From: Marinactinospora thermotolerans DSM 45154
Lineage (GTDB): Bacteria > Actinomycetota > Actinomycetes > Streptosporangiales > Streptosporangiaceae
DNA length: 64,000 bases
Reading direction: 5' to 3'
Assembly (NCBI RefSeq): GCF_900167435.1
Contig: NZ_FUWS01000008.1
Location: forward strand, 222,858-286,857
The notes under the pieces are model-generated. The model saw only the letters and a list, made by a program, of their open reading frames with translations, was not told where the DNA came from and did not search any database. Below are positions 44,672 through 52,959 of the stretch, in pieces; within the stretch, counting starts at the first letter, position 1, and every line of letters starts with the position of its first letter. Both the position numbers and the translations under genes were made by a program.

Positions 44672-46353
44672 TTCAGATCCCCCTCGCCGGCGCGCGTCAC
44701 CCACTGCGCGAACGCCTCGCCGTCCTCCTTCTGCTCCAGGTAGCGGCGCAGCACGCGCTCGACGTAGTCCGGCAGCTCCTCGGCGGTCGTCTTCAGGCCG
44801 CGGACCTTGCGGCCGAAGGCGGCGTTGAGCCCCATGCCGCCGCCCAGGTGCACCTGGTAGCCCTCGACCTGTTCGCCGGCGGCGTTGGTGACGAGCTGTC
44901 CTTTCAGCCCGATGTCGGCGACCTGGATGCGCGCGCAGGAGTTGGGGCAGCCGTTGAGGTTGATCGTGATCGGTTCGGGGAAGTCGGGCAGCCGCCGTTC
45001 GAGCTCCTCGATCAGGGTGGCGCCGCGCGCCTTGGTCTCCACGATCGCCAGCTTGCAGAACTCGATGCCGGTGCAGGCCATCGTCTGGCGGCGGAACGTG
45101 CCGGGGTTGACCTGGAGTCCCTCGGCCTCCAGGGCGGAGACGGCCGAGTCCACCCGCTCCTCGTCGATGTCGAGGATGACCAGCTTCTGGTCGGCCGTGG
45201 TGTGCACCCGGTCGGAACCGTGGGCCTCGGCGATGTCGGCGATGCGCGCCAGCGTGGTCCCCGAGACGCGGCCCACCTTCGGGGCGAAGCCCACGTAGTA
45301 GCGGCCGTCGCGCTGGCGGTGCACGCCCACGTGGTCGCGGCGCAGGCCGGGGTCGAGCTCGGGGGCGGGGCCGTCGGGCAGCGCGTAGCCCAGGTACTCC
45401 TTCTCCAGCACCTCGCGGAACTTCGCCGTCCCCCAGTCCTTGACCAGGAACTTGATCCGCGCGCGGTGGCGCAGCCGGCGGTAGCCGTAGTCGCGGAAGA
45501 CCGAGCAGACCCCCGCCCAGACCTCGCTGACCTGATCGGGGCGGACGAAGACGCCGAGCCGCTGGGCGAACATCGGGTTCGTCGACAGGCCGCCACCGAC
45601 GAACAGGTCGTATCCGGGTGTTCCGTCGGGTCCGATCACCCCGACGAAGGCGACGTCGTTGATCTCGTGGTTGACGCAGTGGACCGAGCAGCCGGCGATG
45701 GAGGTCTTGAACTTGCGCGGCAGGTTGGAGAAGAGGGGGCTGCCGATGTGCTCGTCGTAGATCTGCTGGATCTGCTCGCTGGCGTCGATGACCTCCTCTT
45801 CGGCGATCCCGGCGAGCGGACAGCCCAGGATGACGCGGGGGGTGTCACCGCACGCCTCGGTGGTGGACAGCCCGACGGCCTCCAGCTTCTCCCAGATCGC
45901 CGGGACGTCCTCGATGCGCACCCAGTGCAACTGGACGTTCTGCCGGTCGGTGATGTCGGCGGTGTCGCGACCGTAGGCCGTGGACACCTCGGCGATGGCG
46001 CGGAGCTGCGCGACGGTGAGCCGGCCGCCGTCGATGCGCACGCGCAGCATGAAGTAGCGGTCGTCGAGCTCCTCGGGCTCCAAGACGGCGGTCTTGCCGC
46101 CGTCGATGCCCGGGGCGCGTTGGGTGTACAGGCCGTACCAGCGGAACCGTCCGCGCAGGTCGGCGGGGTCGATCGAGTCGAATCCGGCGCGGGAGTAGAT
46201 GTCGATGATGCGTTGACGGACGTTGAGGCCGTCGTCGTTCTTCTTGTTCTCTTCGTTCTTGTTGAGCGGTTCGCGGTAGCCGAGAGCCCATTGACCCTCG
46301 CCACGGCGCGGCCGTGAGGTCGTGGGGCTGGTCTTTGCGGATGCGGGAGGCAT
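44668..46353 (-). CDS. sir (nirA): Ferredoxin-dependent sulfite reductase (NirA/SirA type)
   Basis: The 561-residue enzyme reduces sulfite to sulfide with six electrons from ferredoxin. The siroheme/4Fe-4S ligands are in MACTGIEFCKLAI and NLNGCPNSCARIQ (C-x5-C and C-x3-C). Duplicated ferrodoxin-like halves are seen (RRFRWYGLYTQR-like start; RVRIDGGRLTVAQLRAIAEV in the first, RVHTTADQKLVILDI in the second). Its actinobacterial relatives were often misnamed nitrite reductase; the operon with cysH and a chelatase supports sulfite. GGAGGA lies 7 bp before ATG 46353. A 29-residue leader ORF precedes it by 168 nt. Confidence 0.93.
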   Translation of the reverse strand: MPPASAKTSPTTSRPRRGEGQWALGYREPLNKNEENKKNDDGLNVRQRIIDIYSRAGFDSIDPADLRGRFRWYGLYTQRAPGIDGGKTAVLEPEELDDRYFMLRVRIDGGRLTVAQLRAIAEVSTAYGRDTADITDRQNVQLHWVRIEDVPAIWEKLEAVGLSTTEACGDTPRVILGCPLAGIAEEEVIDASEQIQQIYDEHIGSPLFSNLPRKFKTSIAGCSVHCVNHEINDVAFVGVIGPDGTPGYDLFVGGGLSTNPMFAQRLGVFVRPDQVSEVWAGVCSVFRDYGYRRLRHRARIKFLVKDWGTAKFREVLEKEYLGYALPDGPAPELDPGLRRDHVGVHRQRDGRYYVGFAPKVGRVSGTTLARIADIAEAHGSDRVHTTADQKLVILDIDEERVDSAVSALEAEGLQVNPGTFRRQTMACTGIEFCKLAIVETKARGATLIEELERRLPDFPEPITINLNGCPNSCARIQVADIGLKGQLVTNAAGEQVEGYQVHLGGGMGLNAAFGRKVRGLKTTAEELPDYVERVLRRYLEQKEDGEAFAQWVTRAGEGDLK

Positions 46354-46377
46354 CGCGGGGTCCTCCGAGCGGGTCGC

Positions 46378-46402
46378 GGGGCGCGTCGGCCGACGCGCAC
46401 CC
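46378..46402 (-). promoter_or_regulatory. Candidate attenuation hairpin before the sulfite reductase start
   Basis: An 18-bp perfect palindrome (GCGCGTCGGCCGACGCGC, 46381-46398) is extended by a GGG/CCC clamp with one bulge. It ends 11 nt before the GGAGGA ribosome site of the reductase. Between the leader-peptide stop and the gene, it is the strongest structure visible and could sequester or permit initiation. Confidence 0.5.
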
Positions 46403-46521
46403 CACCGGCCCCAGGATCCGCACCTCGTTGTGGCGGAGTCGGGGTCGTGCGAGGCGGAGGGCAACGTCGGCGCCGCATACGCCCCAGGGTGCGGGCGGGT
46501 GGAGACAGTGCGGCGGTGGAG

Positions 46522-46611
46522 TCAGCCGACGTTGCGACAGATGGCACTGCGGACCCGCAGAAAGTCCACGTGCCGGCGCACGCAGAGCATCGGGTCCAAA
46601 ACAGTGGTCAT
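46522..46611 (-). CDS. Leader peptide of the sulfur-assimilation operon (29 aa)
   Basis: The ORF encodes 29 residues with the core CVRRHVDFLRVRSAIC, flanked by Cys10 and Cys25. This matches the actinobacterial 'putative leader peptide' pattern (R-HVD-x-x-RV-x-S-x-x-C) that lies ahead of sulfite reductase and other sulfur genes. A CATTGT -10-like box ends 7 nt before the ATG, with TGGACA 18 nt further up, so the mRNA may be leaderless. Ribosome stalling at the Cys codons when cysteinyl-tRNA is low would alter folding of the 168-nt stretch that follows. The regulatory role is inferred from position and family; it is too short to be found by ordinary gene callers. Confidence 0.8.
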   Translation of the reverse strand: MTTVLDPMLCVRRHVDFLRVRSAICRNVG

Positions 46612-46723
46612 GGTCTCGACAATGGCACGCGGAGGAATCCTTTGTCCAGGCGCGGGCCGTCCCGCCTGTCGGTGAAGCACATCACGTATAACCGGTAAAG
46701 TAAGTAGGAAATAGGGTCACGTT

Positions 46724-47980
46724 TTGTCATCGGAACCGGGAGGATCGACAGGTCGGACGCCGAGGCGGGAGCCGGCGGCTAGGTTGGACGGTGTGCGAGT
46801 TCTCGCGGAACGGGCCCGGCGCTATCTGGACGATCTGTGCATCCGTAACCCGCGGCTGGGCGCCGTGGTCTCCCTCGTCGCACGTACCGCGGCCTCTGCC
46901 TCCCGCACCCGGGTGGTCGGGCTGGCCGCCGAGTCGGCGTTCTTCTCGTTGCTGTCACTGCCCGCCCTGCTCCTCGGTCTGGTCGGCGCGCTCGGCCACC
47001 TCCGTCCGCTGCTGGGCGCCGAGACGGTCCTGGGGGTGCGCGAGTGGATCTTGGAGCTCGCCGCCACCGCGCTGACCACCGACACCGTCGACACCGTGGT
47101 CACCCCCCTCGTCGACGATTTCCTGGCCGGCGCGCAGGGCGGCGCGATCTCGGTGACGTTCCTGGTCTCCCTGTGGTCGGGGTCGCGCGCCATGAACGTG
47201 TTCATCGAGTCCATCACGATCGCCTACGGTCTGGAGGAACTGCGCGGCTACTTCCGCCAGCGCGCCCTGGCGTTCGTCGGCTACCTCGGCGGCCTGCTGT
47301 TCGCCCTGGTCGTGCTGCCCGCGATCGTGGCCGGGCCGGAGCTCGTCCGCGACCTGCTGCCGATGACCGCCGACCACCTCCACCTGGCCTACTGGCCCGG
47401 GGTCGTCGCGCTGTCCCTGCTGTGCCTGGTCGGGCTGTACACGCTGAGCGTTCCGGTGCGCACCCCCGTCTGGCGTCACCTGCCCGGCGCGGTGGTCGCC
47501 GTCCTGGTCCTGCTGGCGGGGTCGGTGCTGTTGCGCCTGTACCTCGACGCCTCCTTCGGCCAGGTCACCATCTACGGTTCGCTCGCGGCGCCGATCGCGA
47601 TCCTGGCCTGGTTGTGGGTCATGGCCCTGGCCGTCCTCGTGGGGTCGTCCCTCAACGCCGAGATCGACGCGATGTGGCCCACCGAGACGACCGCGACGGC
47701 GCGCGCCGAGATCGCCGCCCGGCGGCACGCCCGCGCCGCGCGTCTGGTGGAGCGGCGCGAGAAGGCGTTGCAGAGCGTGGCCGGGGAGGAGGGCGAGGCC
47801 GACGTGGAACCCGCGCCCGAAAACGACCGCCCGGAGCGGGGCGAAACGGTCGCCGCCGCGGTCCCCACCGGCGAGGAGCAACGGCAGGAGGGCGAGGAGC
47901 AACGGCAGGAGGAGGAGCCGGCGGACGAGGGCGCCGAGACTCCCCCCTCGGGGCCGGTGGCCCGGGCCGGGGAGGGGTGA
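46724..47980 (+). CDS. YihY/BrkB family membrane protein with charged C-terminal tail
   Basis: The 418-residue protein has about six membrane helices of the YihY/virulence factor BrkB family. Family parts are RTRVVGLAAESAFFSLLSLPALLLGLVGAL, the loop GSRAMNVFIESITIAYGLEELRGYFRQRALAFVGYLGGL and YGSLAAPIAILAWLWVMALAVLVGSSLNAEIDA. The last 80 residues are acidic and Gln/Glu-rich. They include a perfect 21-bp tandem duplication (GEEQRQE twice). The substrate is unknown. The TTG at 46724 is the longest start; a GTG at 46793 is possible. It is divergent from the sulfur operon. Confidence 0.85.
   Translation: MSSEPGGSTGRTPRREPAARLDGVRVLAERARRYLDDLCIRNPRLGAVVSLVARTAASASRTRVVGLAAESAFFSLLSLPALLLGLVGALGHLRPLLGAETVLGVREWILELAATALTTDTVDTVVTPLVDDFLAGAQGGAISVTFLVSLWSGSRAMNVFIESITIAYGLEELRGYFRQRALAFVGYLGGLLFALVVLPAIVAGPELVRDLLPMTADHLHLAYWPGVVALSLLCLVGLYTLSVPVRTPVWRHLPGAVVAVLVLLAGSVLLRLYLDASFGQVTIYGSLAAPIAILAWLWVMALAVLVGSSLNAEIDAMWPTETTATARAEIAARRHARAARLVERREKALQSVAGEEGEADVEPAPENDRPERGETVAAAVPTGEEQRQEGEEQRQEEEPADEGAETPPSGPVARAGEG
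47870..47911 (+). repeat. Perfect 21-bp tandem repeat within the YihY tail
   Basis: Two adjacent identical copies of GGCGAGGAGCAACGGCAGGA(G) run 47870-47890 and 47891-47911, coding for GEEQRQE twice. Slippage could change the copy number in frame. Confidence 0.85.
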
Positions 47981-48084
47981 GAGCAGGAGCACCCTTCGGC
48001 GGCTACCGGAGGGAGCGCGGATCCGGCATGCTCATGATCATCGGCGCGTCCATCCCCGTCCCCGAGCCCGCGCCGTCGAGGTGA

Positions 48085-48831
48085 GTGACCATCATGGCCG
48101 TCCCGTCCCGTGACCGACGCTCCGGATGCCGACGACCGGCGGGGGTGGTCGCCGCGCTGGCCGTCGTCGTGGCCCTGGTCGGATTGGCGGCCCTGCTCAC
48201 CGGACGGGATCCGCTCGGCCTGCTGCGCGACCTCGCCGGGGACGGGGGCGGACCCGCCTCCCCGGCCTCCCCGGCTCCGGGCTCCTCGGCCGAGGCGGAA
48301 CGGGCGGCCGACCTCCTGGCCGCCATCCCCACCGCCGAGCCCGCCCCCCGGGGCGACTACGAACGCGAGGAGTTCGGCCACGGGTGGATCGACACCGACG
48401 GCAACGGCTGCTCCACCCGTAACGACATACTGGCGCGCGACCTCGACCAGGTGCGCACCGACGAGGAGTGCAAGGTCCTCGCGGGCGTGCTCGACGACCC
48501 CTACACCGGCGACCGCGTCGAGTTCACCAGCGAGGACCCCCAGCAGGTGCAGATCGACCACGTGGTCCCGCTGTCGCTGGCCTGGCGGATGGGAGCCGAC
48601 GAGTGGGACCGGGAACGCCGGATCGAGTTCGCCAACGACCCCGACAACCTGGTCGCCGCCTACGGTCCGGCCAACCGGGAGAAGAGCGACTCCGGTCCCG
48701 GCGAGTGGCGCCCCCACGCCGACTACCAGTGCTCCTACGCCATCGCCTACATCGACGTCTCCCACCGCTATGACCTGCCGCTGGCGGCGCGGGACCACGC
48801 GGCGCTGGCGGACATGCTCGGCACCTGCTGA
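48085..48831 (+). CDS. Secreted or membrane-anchored HNH nuclease (DUF1524)
   Basis: The 248-residue protein has a basic N-terminus and one hydrophobic helix (VVAALAVVVALVGLAALL), then a disordered Gly/Pro/Ala stretch. The exported domain carries the HNH motif IDHVVPLSLAWRMG (Asp-His and His-Val-Val-Pro), ANDPDNLVAAYGPANREKSDSGPGEW, and two pairs of Cys that could form disulfides. This is the DUF1524/GmrSD-C-like extracellular nuclease type common in streptomycetes and relatives, which degrades nucleic acid outside the cell. The GTG at 48085 is used; ATG 48094 is possible. Confidence 0.87.
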   Translation: MTIMAVPSRDRRSGCRRPAGVVAALAVVVALVGLAALLTGRDPLGLLRDLAGDGGGPASPASPAPGSSAEAERAADLLAAIPTAEPAPRGDYEREEFGHGWIDTDGNGCSTRNDILARDLDQVRTDEECKVLAGVLDDPYTGDRVEFTSEDPQQVQIDHVVPLSLAWRMGADEWDRERRIEFANDPDNLVAAYGPANREKSDSGPGEWRPHADYQCSYAIAYIDVSHRYDLPLAARDHAALADMLGTC

Positions 48832-48886
48832 GCCCCGGCCGTCCGCGCCGGCGCCCGACCTCGCGCCCGGGGCGGCCCCGTGGGCC

Positions 48887-50107
48887 TCAGGCGGCGGCCC
48901 CGGTCGAGGTCCGGGGGCGTAGCGCCCCGGCCAGGGCCGCCCCGATGAGCGCCGCCAGGGGGATCGCGACCAACCCGACACGCAGCGAGGCGGAGTCGGC
49001 GACCAGTCCCACCAGGGGCGGGAAGCACAGGAAGCCGACACGCGCCAGCCAGGCCACGATGGTCACCCCGTCGCCGCTGCGCACCCCCGGGATCTCACCG
49101 GCCGCGGTGAGGGTCAACGGGAACAACGTCGCCACCCCCAGACCGGTCAGGCCGAAACCGGCGATCGTCGTCCAGGGGCTGGGGAACAGCAGCGCCGCCC
49201 CCAGCCCGGCCGCGGACAGCAGCAGTCCCGTGCGCGCGACCGCCACGGCCCCGAACCGGTCGGTCAGCCGGTCGCCGACGAGGCGTCCCACCGTCATCAA
49301 CGCCTGGCACGCCACGAAGGGCAGGCCGGCCAGGAAGGCCGTGGCCATGAGCTCGTCGCGCATGTAGACCGCCCCCCAGGACGCCGCGGCGTCCTCGACC
49401 GCGGCCGACATCATCAACAGCACGCTCAAGGCGAGCAGGAGGCCGGCCGCGCGACGCAGCAGCCGCAGCACCTCGCCGGGGGCCGGGGCGTGCGAACCGT
49501 CGGAGCGTTCCGCGTGCTCGGGGCCGGGCAGCAGCATCCGCGCCGCCGTGAGGGAGAGAACGGCCAACAGGATCGCGACGCCGCCGAGGTGCGCGGGGAG
49601 CGGAACCCCCAGGCCGGCCATTGACGCTCCCAGCAGGCCGCCGCCCACCGCGCCCACGCTCCACACGGCGTGGAAGGTGTTGATGATCGACCGGCCGTAG
49701 CGGCGTTGCACCCGCAGCCCGTGGGAGTTCATCGCCGAGTCCATCCAGGCGTCCGCGCACCCCAGGCCGAACAGGGCCACGGCCAGGACCCCCCAGTTGG
49801 GGGCGAGGGCGACCAGCGGGAGCAGCAGGGCGCCGAGCAGGCCGGTGGCCACCGACACCCGCCCGCTGCCGAACCGGGCGATGAGCGGCCCGGCGAGCAT
49901 GCCGGTCAGCAGCGCCCCCAGCGGCATCGCGGCGATCGCGGTGCCCAGCGCGACGTTGGAGAGTCCCAGGTCGTCCTTGATGGCGGGCAGCCACGGCACC
50001 ACGTTGGTGTAGGTGAAGCCGTTGACCAGGAACAGCACGACGACGGCGGCGCGCGCCCGGCGCGCCACCGCGTCCGGCCGCGCGGGAGCCTGGGGGTGTG
50101 TGGACAC
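48887..50107 (-). CDS. MFS transporter
   Basis: The 406-residue protein has 12 hydrophobic helices in two halves. Helix 1 contains VLFLVNGFTYTNVVPWLPAIKDDLGLS, a pattern like the YbjJ/FucP-related MFS group. The loop motif GPLIARFGSGRVSVATG resembles motif A, and the second half repeats DRLTDRFGAVAVARTG. The GTG at 50107 has AAGGAGG 8 bp upstream. The substrate is not predictable. Confidence 0.85.
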   Translation of the reverse strand: MSTHPQAPARPDAVARRARAAVVVLFLVNGFTYTNVVPWLPAIKDDLGLSNVALGTAIAAMPLGALLTGMLAGPLIARFGSGRVSVATGLLGALLLPLVALAPNWGVLAVALFGLGCADAWMDSAMNSHGLRVQRRYGRSIINTFHAVWSVGAVGGGLLGASMAGLGVPLPAHLGGVAILLAVLSLTAARMLLPGPEHAERSDGSHAPAPGEVLRLLRRAAGLLLALSVLLMMSAAVEDAAASWGAVYMRDELMATAFLAGLPFVACQALMTVGRLVGDRLTDRFGAVAVARTGLLLSAAGLGAALLFPSPWTTIAGFGLTGLGVATLFPLTLTAAGEIPGVRSGDGVTIVAWLARVGFLCFPPLVGLVADSASLRVGLVAIPLAALIGAALAGALRPRTSTGAAA

Positions 50108-50391
50108 CGGTTCCTCCTTCGGGTGGGGCCCCAGACGACGGTCGTCGCCTCCGTCGCGGAGCCCGGCGGGTCCGGCGGGGCCGGGACTCTCCGAACCCTA
50201 GAACACGGCGGCATCGCGTGAACGGGGGGAGCGAGGGCAAGCCGAAGGGGAGCCGGGCTTGCGTCACGTGTGTCGGGCGTCCTACATATGGTCCTTTCGG
50301 ACCGCAACCCCGAGCCCTGGTGAACATCCCATCCGTCCGACCGACCCGGCGATCCCCGCTCACTCGCCCATGATGACCGGAGCCCCGACCG

Positions 50392-50970
50392 ATGATCGAT
50401 TCGAGCGCGCTGCGCGACAAACCGACGCTCACCGGTGACCTCGTCCGCCTCGTTCCGCTGGCGGAGGAGCACGCCGACGTCTTCTACGAGGCCACCCAGG
50501 ATGCCGAGACCCGCCGTCTGACCGGCACCCACCGTGTCCTCACCCGGGAAGAGGCGCTGCGCTGGTGCGCCTCGCGGGCGCGTCGGACCGACCGGCTCGA
50601 CCTCGCGATCATCGACCGGGCGCAGGGCCGTTACGTCGGCGAGCTGTCGTTGATGGACGTCGACGCCGACAACGAGAGCGCCGCCTACCGGATCGCGCTG
50701 TCGGCCATCCAGTTCACCGGTCGTGGCCTGGGGCGGGAGGCGACCAGACTGGTCCTGGACTACGCCTTCAGCCGGATCGGGCTGCACCGGGTCTGGCTGG
50801 AGGTCTACGCCTTCAACATGCGGGCGATCGCCGCCTACCGGGCCTGCGGCTTCGTGGTCGAGGGGCGGTTGCGTGACGCTCTGCTGTGGGAGGGGCGCCG
50901 CCATGACGCCTTGGTGATGGCCGCGCTGGAGGGCGACTTCCGCAAGGCGGAGGAGCGGGCCGGCCGGTGA
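50392..50970 (+). CDS. GNAT N-acetyltransferase, RimJ/RimL-like
   Basis: The 192-residue enzyme has an acetyl-CoA-binding segment QFTGRGLGREATRLVLDYAF (the Q/R-x-x-G-x-G/A loop), followed by GLHRVWLEVYAFNMRAIAAYRACGFVVEGRLRDALLWEGRRHDALVMA, the typical end of RimJ/RimL proteins. It probably acetylates an N-terminal amine or an amino compound. ATG 50392 starts the protein; a possible promoter with TACATA at 50283 lies upstream. Confidence 0.88.
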   Translation: MIDSSALRDKPTLTGDLVRLVPLAEEHADVFYEATQDAETRRLTGTHRVLTREEALRWCASRARRTDRLDLAIIDRAQGRYVGELSLMDVDADNESAAYRIALSAIQFTGRGLGREATRLVLDYAFSRIGLHRVWLEVYAFNMRAIAAYRACGFVVEGRLRDALLWEGRRHDALVMAALEGDFRKAEERAGR

Positions 50971-51099
50971 GCCGGGCGGAGGGAATGGCCGTCTATGGTC
51001 GGCCCTGATGTAGATTTGCGGTTTTCCGGGGTTGCGGCGGTGGAACGAGGGGGTATGCCGGTAGGCACTCTTCACTGCCGAGTCAAGCGGTAGGTCGCC

Positions 51100-52404
51100 G
51101 TGAGTCCGCTTCCCGTTTCGCTTCCCTTCGCCGATCGAGCCGAGGCCGGGCGCCGGCTCGCCGAACGGGTGCGTGCCTTCGCGGTCACCGACCCGATCGT
51201 GGTGGCCCTGCCTCGCGGGGGCGTGCCCGTGGGCGCGGAGCTCGCCCGCCGGCTACGCGCCCCCTTGGACGTCCTGGTCGTGCGCAAGATCGGGCTTCCG
51301 GGCCACGCCGAACTGGGCGTCGGCGCGCTGGCCGAGGACGGCCATGTCTGTTTCGACGACTCCATGCTGGCCAGGCTGGGGGTCTCGCGCGAGCGCCTGG
51401 CCGAGACGGTGGCGGCGGAGCGGGCCGAACTCGCCCGCAGGCTGGAGGTCTACCGGGGGACGCGGTCGGCGCCGCGCCTTGCCGGACGTGACGTCATCGT
51501 CGTCGATGACGGGGTGGCCACCGGCGGGACGGCGCGCGCCGCGCTACGCATGGTGCGCCGCGCGCGCCCGGCCAGGTTGGTGCTCGCCGTTCCGGTGGCC
51601 TCGGGCACGGCGGTCGAGGCGCTGCGTCCAGAGGTCGACCAGCTCGTGGTCCTCACCGCCCCGGCGAACTTCCGCGCGGTGGGGGAGTGGTACCGGGATT
51701 TCCGCCAGCTCTCCGACGAGCACGTGACCACGTTGCTGGCGGAGCTGCGCGACCAGAGCGCCGAGAACGACTCCGAGCGCGCGGTCCGCATCCGGGCGGG
51801 GGAGGAGCACCTCGACGGGGACCTGGCGGTGCCCTCGGTCGTGCACGGCACGGTGGTCTTCGCCCTGGGGCACGGCCGCCACGATCCGCGGCATCGCACG
51901 GTCGCCGCGGCGCTGCGCCGGGCGGGGTATGCCACGCTGCTGTTGGACCTGCTCACCTCCCAGGAGTGGCGACGGGAGGAGGAGACGGGGGCCAGCGGGG
52001 TCGACACGCGCCGGTTGGGAGAGCGGTTGGCGGCGGCGGTGCGCTGGCTGCGCAGGTCGACCGATGCCGCCGACCGGCCGGTGGGGCTCGTCGGGTCGGG
52101 CTCCGGTGCGGCGGCGGCCCTGGTGGCGGCCGCGGAGCTGCCCGACGACGTCGGAGCGGTCCTGGCCCGCGACGGCCGTATCGACATGGCCGAGGACGCG
52201 CTGACGCGGGTGCGGGTCCCGGTCCTCGCGCTGGTCGAGGGGGAGGACTCCTTCGTCCGGGAGATCGCCGAATGGGCGATGGGCCGGCTCGCCGGTCCCC
52301 GGGAACTGCGGGTGGTCGCCGGCGCTGAGCAGCTGCTCAGCGGCCCCGAGGATTGGCAACGGGCCGCGGACTCCGCGGTGGAGTGGTTCGGTCGGCACCT
52401 GTGA
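51100..52404 (+). CDS. Phosphoribosyltransferase fused to a (probably inactive) dienelactone-hydrolase-like domain
   Basis: The 434-residue fusion has a type I phosphoribosyltransferase at about 1-205 with the PRPP loop VVDDGVATGG (134-143) and VVALPRGGVPVGAEL. The second half (about 225-434) is an alpha/beta hydrolase fold like the actinobacterial Rv0571c/dienelactone hydrolase group. In that group I expect a nucleophile elbow G-A-S-T-G and a late His (GA-HLF). Here the elbow reads GSGSG (332-336) with Gly where the Ser should be, and the His position reads GAEQLL (Gln411). So the hydrolase half may be non-catalytic. The PRTase half is intact. Start GTG 51100 is used. Confidence 0.85.
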   Translation: MSPLPVSLPFADRAEAGRRLAERVRAFAVTDPIVVALPRGGVPVGAELARRLRAPLDVLVVRKIGLPGHAELGVGALAEDGHVCFDDSMLARLGVSRERLAETVAAERAELARRLEVYRGTRSAPRLAGRDVIVVDDGVATGGTARAALRMVRRARPARLVLAVPVASGTAVEALRPEVDQLVVLTAPANFRAVGEWYRDFRQLSDEHVTTLLAELRDQSAENDSERAVRIRAGEEHLDGDLAVPSVVHGTVVFALGHGRHDPRHRTVAAALRRAGYATLLLDLLTSQEWRREEETGASGVDTRRLGERLAAAVRWLRRSTDAADRPVGLVGSGSGAAAALVAAAELPDDVGAVLARDGRIDMAEDALTRVRVPVLALVEGEDSFVREIAEWAMGRLAGPRELRVVAGAEQLLSGPEDWQRAADSAVEWFGRHL

Positions 52405-52421
52405 GGCCGGGGTGGGAAACG

Positions 52422-52456
52422 CCGTGGCGCCCCGGCACGGGGCCGAGGCGCCACGG
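52422..52456 (+). terminator. Hairpin after the PRTase fusion
   Basis: Perfect 10-bp arms CCGTGGCGCC and GGCGCCACGG surround a 15-nt loop, starting 18 bp past the stop. Confidence 0.65.
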
Positions 52457-52659
52457 GAAGAACGCGGGAATCGCGCGGGACGGCCGAAACGGCCGGCCAG
52501 GGGAAGCCGTGAAGGCGGGGAACCGCCGGAGGGGTCCGGAGGTCCCGTGCCGTGCGACGGAACACGCGGATGACGGGGTCGCACGGAGGGGGCGGGACAC
52601 GGGGCGTCGTGAGGACGCGCACCGTCACCGCCGCGATTCGCCCGGGGCGGGCGTCGGGA

Positions 52660-52959
52660 TCAGGCTGCGTTGGCGCGGCGCATGCGGCGACGGCGCTCAG
52701 AAGCGCGCTCGTCTTCGTTCAGGCCGCCCCACGTGCCGTACTTCTCGGGACGCGAGATCGCGTAGTCGAGACATTCGGTACGAACAGGGCACTGAGCACA
52801 GATCTCCTTGGCCTTGCGCTCACGGATCTCCCGCTCGGGCTGGCGCTCGCCGTCCGGGCCGAAGAAGAGCACAAGGTCCTCGCCCCGGCACGCGGCGGCA
52901 TCCTGCCACCCCCAGCTCGGGCGGGGGCGCAGCGTGGCCTGCCGGCGTACCTGAGACAT
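52660..52959 (-). CDS. WhiB-family iron-sulfur transcription factor
   Basis: The 99-residue protein has four cluster-binding Cys: one in WQDAAACRGEDL, then ICAQCPVRTEC (C-x2-C-x5-C), which hold a 4Fe-4S cluster. The G-x-W-G-G turn (KYGTWGGLNEDER) and a basic C-terminus (RRRRMRRANAA) contact sigma factor and DNA. WhiB-like proteins control development, redox response or antibiotic resistance only in actinobacteria. I cannot assign a subclass. SD AGAGGTGG lies 7 bp before ATG 52959. A TTGTGA-17-TACTAG promoter-like pair is just upstream. Confidence 0.93.
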   Translation of the reverse strand: MSQVRRQATLRPRPSWGWQDAAACRGEDLVLFFGPDGERQPEREIRERKAKEICAQCPVRTECLDYAISRPEKYGTWGGLNEDERASERRRRMRRANAA

